From: an uncultured Clostridia bacterium
GTDB lineage: Bacteria; Bacillota; Clostridia; Oscillospirales; Butyricicoccaceae
Direction: 5' to 3'
Assembly: GCA_910586575.1 (NCBI GenBank)
Contig: CAJUJQ010000106.1
Span: 1 to 10,959, forward strand
Length of the DNA stretch: 10,959 bases
The translations under genes and the position numbers were made by a program. Below, one piece after another: positions 1 to 5,346 of the stretch. The number at the start of each line of letters is the position of its first letter. The stretch's first letter is position 1. The notes under the pieces were generated by a model, which saw only the letters and a list, made by a program, of their open reading frames with translations, was not told where the DNA came from and did no database searches.

Positions 1-1
1 T

Positions 2-316
2 TCATTTTATCACTTTTTCCGCTCTTTGCAACAGTTATTTGCTTACGATTCCTTGCTGGGCGACGCGTTCATGACAAAATGCTTTGAAAGCGGCCCCGCC
101 TGCGTCGAGCTGGTGCTGCGGATTTTGCTGGACAAACCGGATTTGAAGGTTGTGGATGTGCGGACACAGCAGTTTGTGGAAAACCGGTTTAGCCGCTCGG
201 TGCGGCTGGATATCCTTATGTTTGAGGAAGGGAAGCTCCCGTTAGAGGATATTTCCCGATACGCCCGGACGTCATTGAAACAGGGAAAGCGCATCCGGAA
301 CGAATGGCTCGTATAG
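2..316 (+). pseudogene. Remnant of Rpn/PD-(D/E)XK nuclease family transposase, internally deleted
   Basis: The frame is open to the left edge. The first available start inside the window is a TTG at 26 with no ribosome site before it, so the true start probably lies upstream. The segment with FMTKCFESGPACVELVLRIL followed by KPDLKV and SVRLDIL resembles the N-terminal part of the Clostridia Rpn-like PD-(D/E)XK nuclease/transposase family, where the Asp of the RLD motif is catalytic. Family members then carry a Glu-x-Gln motif and a long middle region. Here neither is present: the reading passes directly into EEGKLPLEDISRYARTSL, which resembles the extreme C-terminus of the same family, and stops. 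I infer an in-frame internal deletion that removed the rest of the active site, leaving a remnant of roughly a third of the usual length. The family call comes from remembered motifs, not a search. It could instead be an intact small protein of unknown function. Confidence 0.6.
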
Positions 317-509
317 CGGCCTCTGAACGGCGTTTATGCGGAAATGCAGACATGCTTTGGCAGAATGTACACGGTTTCCCAAGAGGAGAAGTAGTGGAAA
401 AGGAGCATGCCCTGCAAATTCAGGGAAACACGGAGCACTAGAAGCGGATTGGAAAGGCTGCGAAGGGCTTTCGTGCCGGGACGCGTCATTTAGGGCATAT
501 TTTGACATC

Positions 510-515
510 AGGAGG
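510..515 (+). promoter_or_regulatory. Ribosome binding site fixing the histidine kinase start
   Basis: AGGAGG lies six bases before the ATG at 522. The frame stays open upstream to an ATG at 336, but that extension has no comparable site and reads as a Cys/Arg-rich non-membrane sequence unlike a kinase N-terminus. The site therefore decides the start at 522. Confidence 0.9.
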
Positions 516-521
516 GCAATC

Positions 522-1955
522 ATGGCAAGGCGCAGCTTTTTCTGGCGGAATTTTATTTCATATTCCATGCTGATTCTGGTATCGGTGATGGCGGCGACGC
601 TGGCTTTTTTTTACCAGGTGGACCGTTACATGCTCACCGAGACGCAGGGGCAGCTGCGCCGCACCGCGATGTACCTGGCGGACCAGACCGCGATGGTTCT
701 GGATGGCGCGCCCGAGGATACCGTGGCGCTTTATGAGCGCGGGCTGATGCGCACGGTCAGCGAAAACGGCGTGACAATCATTGTCACGGATCCATACGGC
801 GCGGTGCGCCTTTGGGCGGACGATGGCGGGATCAGCAAAAGCAGCACGGTACAGGTCAGCACGCGCGCGGCGCAGCGGGTGCGCCTGATGGGCTATTACT
901 CCGAAATGGGGACGCTCGGCGTGCTCGACGGGGACTGCTACGCGGTCGGCGCGCAATGCCGCAACGACCAGGGCGATGTGACGGCGCTGGTTTTTGTGGC
1001 AGCGTACAGCGCGGCGATTTCCAATGTGATGCATACGCTTTCCAATACGGCGCTGTTTGTGATGCTGGTGACGCTGATTGCGGCGCTGGTGCTTTCGTAT
1101 TACATATCGCGGCGCATGACCAGGCCTCTGAAAACCATGGCGGGCGCGGCGCAGGAATTTGCTTCGGGGAATTTTGGCGTGCGGGTGCCCGAGGACAGCC
1201 GCTGTGAGGAAATTGACGAGCTGGCGATCGCCTTTAATAATATGGCAAACGACCTGGCGCAGCTGGAGGAGCTGACGCGCGGGTTTATCGGCAATGTGTC
1301 GCATGAATTCAAGACCCCCATGACCACCATCGGCGGCTTTGTGGATGGCATGATTGACGGAACGATCCCGTTGGAGCAGCGCGACAAATACCTGCAAACC
1401 ATTTCCGAGGAGGTCAAGCGGCTGTCACGGATGGTGACCCGGATGCTGGACGCGGCGAAAATCCAGTCCGGCGAGCTGATACTAAGCCCCGCCCCCTTCG
1501 ACTTCTCGGAAATGGCAAGTCAGATTTTGTTTTCGTTCGAGCAGAAAATCGAACAAAAAAACATCGAGGTGGACGCCGAGCTGGATGACCGGCTCTGGGT
1601 GATGGGGGACCGTGACCATGTATTCCGCGCGGTTTATAACTTGGTGGATAACGCGGTGAAATTTACCATGCCGGGCGGGAGGCTGACGCTGCGGGCGCTC
1701 GAAAAGGGTACGGCGTGTGATTTTTCGATTACCAATACCGGCACGGGCATTTCGCCGGAGGATATCCCGCATATTTTCGACCGGTTCTATAAAGCGGACC
1801 GCTCCCGTTCGCTGGATAAGACGGGTGCGGGGCTTGGCCTTTATATCGTCAAGAATATCATTAACCTGCATGGCGGGGATATTTCGGTCCGCTCGGACGG
1901 CGGGGAGACGGAATTTTCCTTCACGATGCCGTTGATGCAGAAAAACGCCAATTAA
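522..1955 (+). CDS. Membrane sensor histidine kinase (HAMP-HisKA-HATPase_c)
   Basis: A 477-residue two-component sensor kinase that would autophosphorylate on His and pass the phosphate to a response regulator. In order: first membrane helix about 11-31; an extracytoplasmic sensor region about 34-170 of unrecognised ligand; second membrane helix about 174-196; HAMP linker about 197-248, beginning at the SRRMTRPL motif; HisKA with the phospho-acceptor His261 in VSHEFKTP; and an HATPase domain with an N box (NLVDNAVK, 373-380), the F-box-like HIFDRFYKAD (417-426) and a G2 box (GAGLGLYIVK, 435-444). The G1 box reads NTGTG rather than the textbook DxGxG, a variant I believe occurs in related Firmicutes kinases, so probably active. 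The start is set by AGGAGG at 510-515. No response regulator lies in the roughly 520 bases upstream or anywhere in the window, which is unusual for a PhoR/VanS-like kinase. The partner may sit left of the edge, beyond the nuclease remnant. The family call is firm; the signal is unknown. Confidence 0.95.
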   Translation: MARRSFFWRNFISYSMLILVSVMAATLAFFYQVDRYMLTETQGQLRRTAMYLADQTAMVLDGAPEDTVALYERGLMRTVSENGVTIIVTDPYGAVRLWADDGGISKSSTVQVSTRAAQRVRLMGYYSEMGTLGVLDGDCYAVGAQCRNDQGDVTALVFVAAYSAAISNVMHTLSNTALFVMLVTLIAALVLSYYISRRMTRPLKTMAGAAQEFASGNFGVRVPEDSRCEEIDELAIAFNNMANDLAQLEELTRGFIGNVSHEFKTPMTTIGGFVDGMIDGTIPLEQRDKYLQTISEEVKRLSRMVTRMLDAAKIQSGELILSPAPFDFSEMASQILFSFEQKIEQKNIEVDAELDDRLWVMGDRDHVFRAVYNLVDNAVKFTMPGGRLTLRALEKGTACDFSITNTGTGISPEDIPHIFDRFYKADRSRSLDKTGAGLGLYIVKNIINLHGGDISVRSDGGETEFSFTMPLMQKNAN

Positions 1956-1963
1956 ACAGAAAA

Positions 1964-2000
1964 CGCCTGCGGGGCACGGTGCCGCCGCAGGCGCTTTTTT
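1964..2000 (+). terminator. Rho-independent terminator after the histidine kinase, probably bidirectional
   Basis: A nine-base arm CGCCTGCGG (1964-1972) pairs perfectly with CCGCAGGCG (1985-1993). The intervening bases form a second nested stem (GGCAC with GTGCC), giving a long GC-rich hairpin followed by TTTTTT at 1995-2000. It lies eight bases after the kinase stop. Read on the minus strand the hairpin is followed by GTTTTCTGTTT, so it could also end the convergent pepF transcript, whose stop codon is 50 bases away. Confidence 0.92.
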
Positions 2001-2049
2001 GTAAAAAAACGGAGTGGGAATGGGATACATGTAGCCGCCGGGGAACCGG

Positions 2050-3861
2050 TTAAGCCCCTTCGTTTGCGGCTGTCAAAGCTTCCAGCTCATCGACAAGCGT
2101 GCCGAACTGCCGCAGCGCCGCTTCGATCGGTGCGGGTGTGGACATATCGACGCCCGCGCCGCGCAGAAGTGCAACCGGGTCTTTCGAGCTGCCTCCGCTC
2201 AGGAAGTTGAGATAGTCCTGTACAGCGGGCGCGCCCGCTTTCAGGATGCGCTCGGAAAGCGCGATTGCCGCCGAGAAGCCGGTTGCGTACTGGTACACAT
2301 AGAAATCGTAGTAGAAATGCGGAATCCGTGCCCATTCCAGCGCGATTTGTTCGTCCAGGACGATTTCCTCGCCGTAATATTCGCGGTTGAGCGCGCTGTA
2401 CTTGGCGGAGAGCGCGTCCGCGGTCAGTGCCTGGCCGGTGCGGATCTGTTCGCTGCACCACAGCTCGAATTCGGCAAACATGGTCTGGCGGTACAGCGTG
2501 CCGCGGAACTGTTCCAGGAAGTGGTTCAGCAGATAGGCGCGGCGCTGGGGGTCATCGGTTTTGCCGAGCAGATACTGGGTCAGCAGCGCCTCGTTGCAGG
2601 TGGAGGCGACCTCGGCTACAAAAATCACGTAATTTGCATAAGTGACCGGCTGGGTGCGGTTGGACAGATAGGAATGCAGGGAATGGCCCATTTCATGCAC
2701 CAGCGTGAACATATCGTCCAGCGTATCGGTATAATTCAGCAGCACATAGGGATGCACGCCGTAGGCCCCGGCGGAGTACGCCCCCGAGCGTTTGCCTTCG
2801 TTTTCGTAAACGTCAATCCAGCGGTTGTCGCGCCCTTCCTTCAGGATAGACAGGTATTCCTCGCCGAGCGGGGCGAGCGCTTCGAGTGCGGTCTGCCAGG
2901 CTTCCTCATAGCTGACCTTGATATCCTGTCCGGCAACAATAGGGGTGTACAGGTCGTAGAAATGCAGCTCATCCAGCTTGAGCAGCCGCTTGCGCAGATG
3001 CACATAACGGTGCATGGCGGGCAGGCCGCCGCGTACCGCGGCAATCAGGTTGTGGTAGATTTCCACGGGGACTTCGTTGCCGTCGAGCGCGGCGTGCAGC
3101 GCCGAATCGTAATGCCGCGCATCCGCAAAGAATTGCAGCTGCCGCATCTGCGCCGAAAGGATGGCGGCGGAGGTGTTGCGGAACTGCCCATACACGCCGT
3201 ACAGCGATTCAAACGCTGATTTGCGCAGCGCGCGGTCGGGCGACTGGAGCAGCGGCACAAAGCTGCCGTGTGTGACCGGATGGGCTTCACCCTGGCTGTC
3301 GGCGGCGTCTGGGAAGCGCATGTCGGCATCATTGAGGAATGAGAAGATATCGTCTGGAGACTGGCCCATCTGTCCGGCGGCGGCCAGCAGTGCTTCCCCT
3401 TCCGGGGTGAGCGTGTGCTCCCGCATGCGGCGCACCCGGTCGATCAGCAGGCGGTAATGCCCGAGCGCAGGCTCGGCGGTGTAGAAGCTGTCCAGCGTTT
3501 CGTCCGGGATGGACAGTATTTCTGGCGTGGAGAACGCCGCCGCGCGGTTGATTTCAATGGCAAGGTTGATAAACAGCGCGCTCATTTCCTGATACATCGC
3601 GTTGCGGGTATCCTCGTCGGATTTGCGCTGTGCGTAGTTGCCCAGCTTGTCGAGCAGCTCGGACAGGGTGTCGCTGTAGCGGAGGAAATCCAGCAGGGCG
3701 GCGGCGCTGCCCGCGAGCTGCCCTTCGTAGGCGGCCAGCTTCTGCGGGCTGTCCTGGGCGGCGGCAAAGGAAGCTTTCCAATCGTCGTCGGTGGCATACA
3801 GGCCGGTGAGATCCCATTGGAAGCGCGGGTCGGCATCGGTGCGGGCGGGGATGGTAGTCAT
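2050..3861 (-). CDS. pepF: Oligoendopeptidase F (M3 family zinc metallopeptidase)
   Basis: A 603-residue M3-family (thimet-like) peptidase, a normal full length for PepF. The catalytic zinc site is HEMGH at residues 389-393 within TLVHEMGHSLHSYLSN. The third zinc ligand is most likely Glu417 in FVAEVASTCNEALL, the position conserved in the family. The N-terminal half is the helical PepF domain, and there is no signal peptide or membrane segment, so it should act in the cytosol. Known family members cut peptides of roughly 7-17 residues, and roles in peptide turnover and processing of secreted or signalling peptides have been described; which applies here cannot be read from sequence. On the minus strand an AAAGGAG site lies about eleven bases before the ATG, slightly long but the only candidate. 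It is monocistronic as far as the window shows, convergent with the kinase, and preceded by a repeat-like intergenic region that must contain or lie next to its promoter. Confidence 0.97.
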   Translation of the reverse strand: MTTIPARTDADPRFQWDLTGLYATDDDWKASFAAAQDSPQKLAAYEGQLAGSAAALLDFLRYSDTLSELLDKLGNYAQRKSDEDTRNAMYQEMSALFINLAIEINRAAAFSTPEILSIPDETLDSFYTAEPALGHYRLLIDRVRRMREHTLTPEGEALLAAAGQMGQSPDDIFSFLNDADMRFPDAADSQGEAHPVTHGSFVPLLQSPDRALRKSAFESLYGVYGQFRNTSAAILSAQMRQLQFFADARHYDSALHAALDGNEVPVEIYHNLIAAVRGGLPAMHRYVHLRKRLLKLDELHFYDLYTPIVAGQDIKVSYEEAWQTALEALAPLGEEYLSILKEGRDNRWIDVYENEGKRSGAYSAGAYGVHPYVLLNYTDTLDDMFTLVHEMGHSLHSYLSNRTQPVTYANYVIFVAEVASTCNEALLTQYLLGKTDDPQRRAYLLNHFLEQFRGTLYRQTMFAEFELWCSEQIRTGQALTADALSAKYSALNREYYGEEIVLDEQIALEWARIPHFYYDFYVYQYATGFSAAIALSERILKAGAPAVQDYLNFLSGGSSKDPVALLRGAGVDMSTPAPIEAALRQFGTLVDELEALTAANEGA

Positions 3862-3895
3862 AGTTCGGGTCGCTCCTTTTCGGTGAAATGTGTCA

Positions 3896-4053
3896 TTAGG
3901 AACTGTGAATCAATCAATTGTGACAAGCGCGCCGCAGATTCTTCCGCCCGACAAGGCGCGTTTCCGCAGGCAGGCTGTCGCCTGTCAAGGAAACTGGACG
4001 CAGTATGGGAAGATGCAGGCGATTGCCGCATGTTATTTTTGAACAGTCCCTTA
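3896..4053. repeat. Candidate dispersed intergenic repeat with imperfect terminal inverted repeats
   Basis: The 158-bp segment is bounded by TTAGGAACTGT (3896-3906) and ACAGTCCCTTA (4043-4053), which are inverted copies matching at 9 of 11 positions. Internally it is GC-rich with short stems such as CAGGC/GCCTG around 3967-3985. It resembles a non-coding repeat that I recall between genes in related Clostridia, but I cannot confirm copy number from one window, and only one copy is present here. It lies immediately upstream of pepF, so pepF transcription probably starts in it or beside it. Confidence 0.45.
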
Positions 4054-4056
4054 GAG

Positions 4057-4205
4057 CTGTTCGGAAACCAGTGGTGCGCTGGATGGCGTGAGGATTTGCC
4101 GACAGGAAGGGGGACGATTTCCCATCCTGCCCGATTTCTAGGGAAAGCGGCACAGCATGACGGCAAAGGCCCGCGCTAGACGGTGCGCCAATGGATTCCG
4201 AACAG
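4057..4205. repeat. Long imperfect inverted repeat, MITE-like or extended stem
   Basis: CTGTTCGGAA (4057-4066) and TTCCGAACAG (4196-4205) form a perfect 10-bp inverted repeat. The similarity continues inward without gaps as arms 4057-4106 and 4156-4205, matching at about 36 of 50 positions by hand count. The centre carries another hairpin, CAGGAAGGG (4103-4111) with CCCATCCTG (4121-4129). The whole segment could fold as a cruciform or RNA stem. It starts three bases after the neighbouring repeat, so both may belong to one composite element. Confidence 0.5.
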
Positions 4206-4412
4206 GTTCCTTATAGTATCGGTGGGGACGGTATCGGTTTATACAGTGCGTCGGGCGGTTTCTGCCCGGTACTGCGGGCCTATATCAAGCAGTATAACAC
4301 ATCGGGGCGCGGATGTAAACGGATACGGCGCGGCATAGGCGATCAATTGCGCCGCTGTGTGCCGGATTTTGTTAAAAAGGTGTAAAACCCGGCTTTGTAG
4401 TCATACCGTTTC

Positions 4413-4441
4413 TTGACAAAATGCTGAATAGGGGTTAGGAT
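4413..4441 (+). promoter_or_regulatory. Sigma-A-type promoter of the GerMN lipoprotein gene
   Basis: A perfect -35 TTGACA (4413-4418) and a -10 TAGGAT (4436-4441, 4 of 6 matches to TATAAT) are separated by exactly 17 bases. Transcription would start near 4448, giving a leader of about 38 bases before the lipoprotein start. Confidence 0.75.
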
Positions 4442-4470
4442 AAAGGTATACCCTTGGGGAACGTGATTCG

Positions 4471-4489
4471 AGGAGGTAAAATGGAATGA
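4471..4489 (+). promoter_or_regulatory. Ribosome site with a two-codon ORF overlapping the lipoprotein start
   Basis: AGGAGG (4471-4476) precedes two ATG codons. The first, at 4481, opens a frame of only Met-Glu-stop (ATGGAATGA), and its TGA overlaps the second ATG at 4486, the true start. The second ATG is nine bases from the ribosome site, an acceptable distance, and leads directly into the signal peptide. Confidence 0.6.
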
Positions 4490-5010
4490 AAAAACGATTT
4501 TTTTCGCTATTTTGTATTTTTATGTTGCTTTTATCGGCGTGTGCCGCCAAGGCGGACAGCCCGGCTGACGGCGGGCAGGAGGAGCAGCAGGGCGCAGGGC
4601 TGACGGACGCCGAGGGAACCCGCCAAGTCTCGGTTTTTGTGCCGGACGCGCAGGCGGAATACCTGACTGGCTCTTATGTCGATGTCCCCGCGCGGGAGTC
4701 CTTGCCCGAGATGCTGATTAACGGGCTGGCAGCCAAGGGCGCGCTGCCGGAGACGGTCAAGATTATTGAATGCGCTTTCCAGGTTGAGGAGGGGCGTCTC
4801 CGGCTCGATCTCAACAGCGCTTACCTGGACGCGCTCGAAGCGGGCGGCTCCGCCGGGGAGTCCATGACGCTCTACGCGGTGGTGAATACCTTCCTCTTTA
4901 ATTACCCGACCGCGGACTCGTTCGTGCTCACTGTGGAGGGCAAAACCATTGAGACCGAGCACGGCGTCTATGCCGACCCCTTCACGGAAATGCAGTATCT
5001 GAGGGAGTAA
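4486..5010 (+). CDS. GerMN-domain lipoprotein
   Basis: A 174-residue exported lipoprotein. The N-terminus MKKRFFSLFCIFMLLLSAC is a signal peptide with lipobox LSAC, Cys19 being the predicted lipidated residue, so the protein should be anchored to the outer face of the membrane. A polar Gly/Glu/Gln-rich linker (about 20-45) precedes a single GerMN domain (about 46-170). The domain signature is seen in VSVFVPDAQAEYL, the LPEMLINGL helix, RLRLDLNSAYLDAL, the hydrophobic LYAVVNTFLFNYP and the end FVLTVEGKTIE. GerMN is the domain found in GerM, needed for sporulation and germination in Bacillus, where two copies occur. A single copy on a lipoprotein is common in Clostridia and its role is not well defined. 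The symbol gerM is therefore withheld. The gene has its own promoter at 4413-4441, and no convincing terminator follows it. Confidence 0.87.
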   Translation: MKKRFFSLFCIFMLLLSACAAKADSPADGGQEEQQGAGLTDAEGTRQVSVFVPDAQAEYLTGSYVDVPARESLPEMLINGLAAKGALPETVKIIECAFQVEEGRLRLDLNSAYLDALEAGGSAGESMTLYAVVNTFLFNYPTADSFVLTVEGKTIETEHGVYADPFTEMQYLRE

Positions 5011-5068
5011 AATTTTCGGCGCGGCGGCTGCCAAAAGGTGGGGCTTTCCTGTCCGCTTTTTCCGGGAA

Positions 5069-5161
5069 GCTGTGGAAAACTTCCCCCCGGGAACAGCTTT
5101 TCCACAGCGGCAGGATGTCTTGTCCACAGGCTTTTGCACAGTTTTCCACAGCTTGTCCACA
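5069..5161 (+). promoter_or_regulatory. Cluster of DnaA-box-like sites
   Basis: Five 9-mers match TTATCCACA at 8 of 9 positions: TTTTCCACA at 5071-5079 (minus strand), 5098-5106 and 5142-5150, and TTGTCCACA at 5120-5128 and 5153-5161. A weaker TTTTGCACA lies at 5132-5140. The last four sites start 12, 10 and 11 bases apart, so they lie on one helix face, and the site at 5098 is 22 bases (two turns) before 5120. The first two sites form an 11-bp inverted repeat (5069-5079 with 5098-5108). Known DnaA boxes of Firmicutes have this consensus. The function could be DnaA titration, DnaA control of the promoter at 5218, or an origin-like element; dnaA and dnaN are not in the window. Confidence 0.72.
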
Positions 5162-5189
5162 ATCGTCAAAATGCCCTGTCAAGAGAATA

Positions 5190-5211
5190 AAGATTACAAA
5201 AAGATTACAAA
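5190..5211 (+). repeat. Tandem 11-bp AT-rich repeat
   Basis: AAGATTACAAA occurs twice back to back (5190-5200 and 5201-5211). The surrounding 5181-5216 is strongly AT-rich, in contrast with the GC-rich flanks. It begins 28 bases after the last DnaA-like box and ends six bases before the -35 of the next promoter. It could be a duplex-unwinding-type element, an UP-element-like stretch, or a binding site for another protein. Confidence 0.7.
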
Positions 5212-5217
5212 AATCCC

Positions 5218-5246
5218 TTGTCATTGGATAGGGCCTATGGTATAAT
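5218..5246 (+). promoter_or_regulatory. Strong sigma-A-type promoter of the LRR-SLH surface protein
   Basis: -35 TTGTCA (5218-5223, 5 of 6) and a perfect -10 TATAAT (5241-5246) are separated by 17 bases. Transcription would start near 5253, leaving a leader of about 94 bases. GAGGGAG just before the ATG at 5347 is the ribosome site. Confidence 0.88.
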
Positions 5247-5346
5247 ATAGGTAATCAAGGAAACTGCTGTAAAACGGTGAATTTCCGGAGATTCACTCAT
5301 TTTCCGGCAAAAAATACGATTTCTTTAACGAAAAGAGGGAGCAATT

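Larger units (their letters stand above)
3862..4485. other. 624-bp intergenic region without a credible gene, rich in inverted repeats
   Basis: This divergent region separates pepF (leftward) from the GerMN lipoprotein gene (rightward). Small open frames exist on both strands, but they lack ribosome sites and read as low-complexity Arg/Ser/Cys-rich sequence. The left half holds two adjacent inverted-repeat-bounded segments, described separately. Between 4206 and 4400 there is an 8-bp direct repeat GTATCGGT (4216-4223 and 4231-4238) and a hairpin TTATAC/GTATAA (4239-4244 with 4292-4297) that encloses a smaller CGGGC/GCCCG stem (4252-4256 with 4264-4268). The rightmost part holds the promoter of the lipoprotein gene. 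I see no tRNA, riboswitch or conserved RNA that I can name. Confidence 0.7.
5011..5346 (+). other. 336-bp intergenic region with DnaA-box array, AT-rich repeats and promoter
   Basis: No credible gene is present. In order the region holds a GC-rich tail after the lipoprotein gene, the DnaA-box cluster (5069-5161), an AT-rich stretch with a tandem 11-mer (5181-5216), the surface-protein promoter (5218-5246) and a leader of about 94 bases. The leader contains a small hairpin, GTGAAT (5277-5282) with ATTCAC (5291-5296). Confidence 0.85.

Noticed and set aside
502..507. TTGACA as a -35 element for the kinase
   Set aside because: It is only 15 bases before the start codon and overlaps the ribosome-site region, so a -10 would fall inside the coding sequence.
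336..521. N-terminal extension of the histidine kinase from an upstream ATG
   Set aside because: No ribosome site at 336, sequence unlike a sensor kinase, and a strong AGGAGG directs the start at 522 just before the first membrane helix.
558..1397. Long minus-strand open frame across the histidine kinase
   Set aside because: His/Arg-rich composition typical of an antisense shadow of a GC-rich gene, with no ribosome site or family resemblance.
2317..3219. Plus-strand open frame opposite pepF
   Set aside because: Overlaps a full-length conserved peptidase gene and shows only shadow-type low-information sequence.
3858..4166. 102-residue minus-strand open frame in the pepF upstream region
   Set aside because: Lies across the repeat-like segments, has no ribosome site and reads as Ser/Arg/Cys-rich translated repeat; more likely non-coding.
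4191..4385. 64-residue plus-strand open frame
   Set aside because: Starts inside an inverted-repeat arm, has no ribosome site and resembles nothing recognisable.
5011..5346. Calling this region the chromosomal oriC outright
   Set aside because: No dnaA, dnaN, rpmH or other origin neighbours are visible and no skew can be computed here, so only a DnaA-box cluster is claimed.
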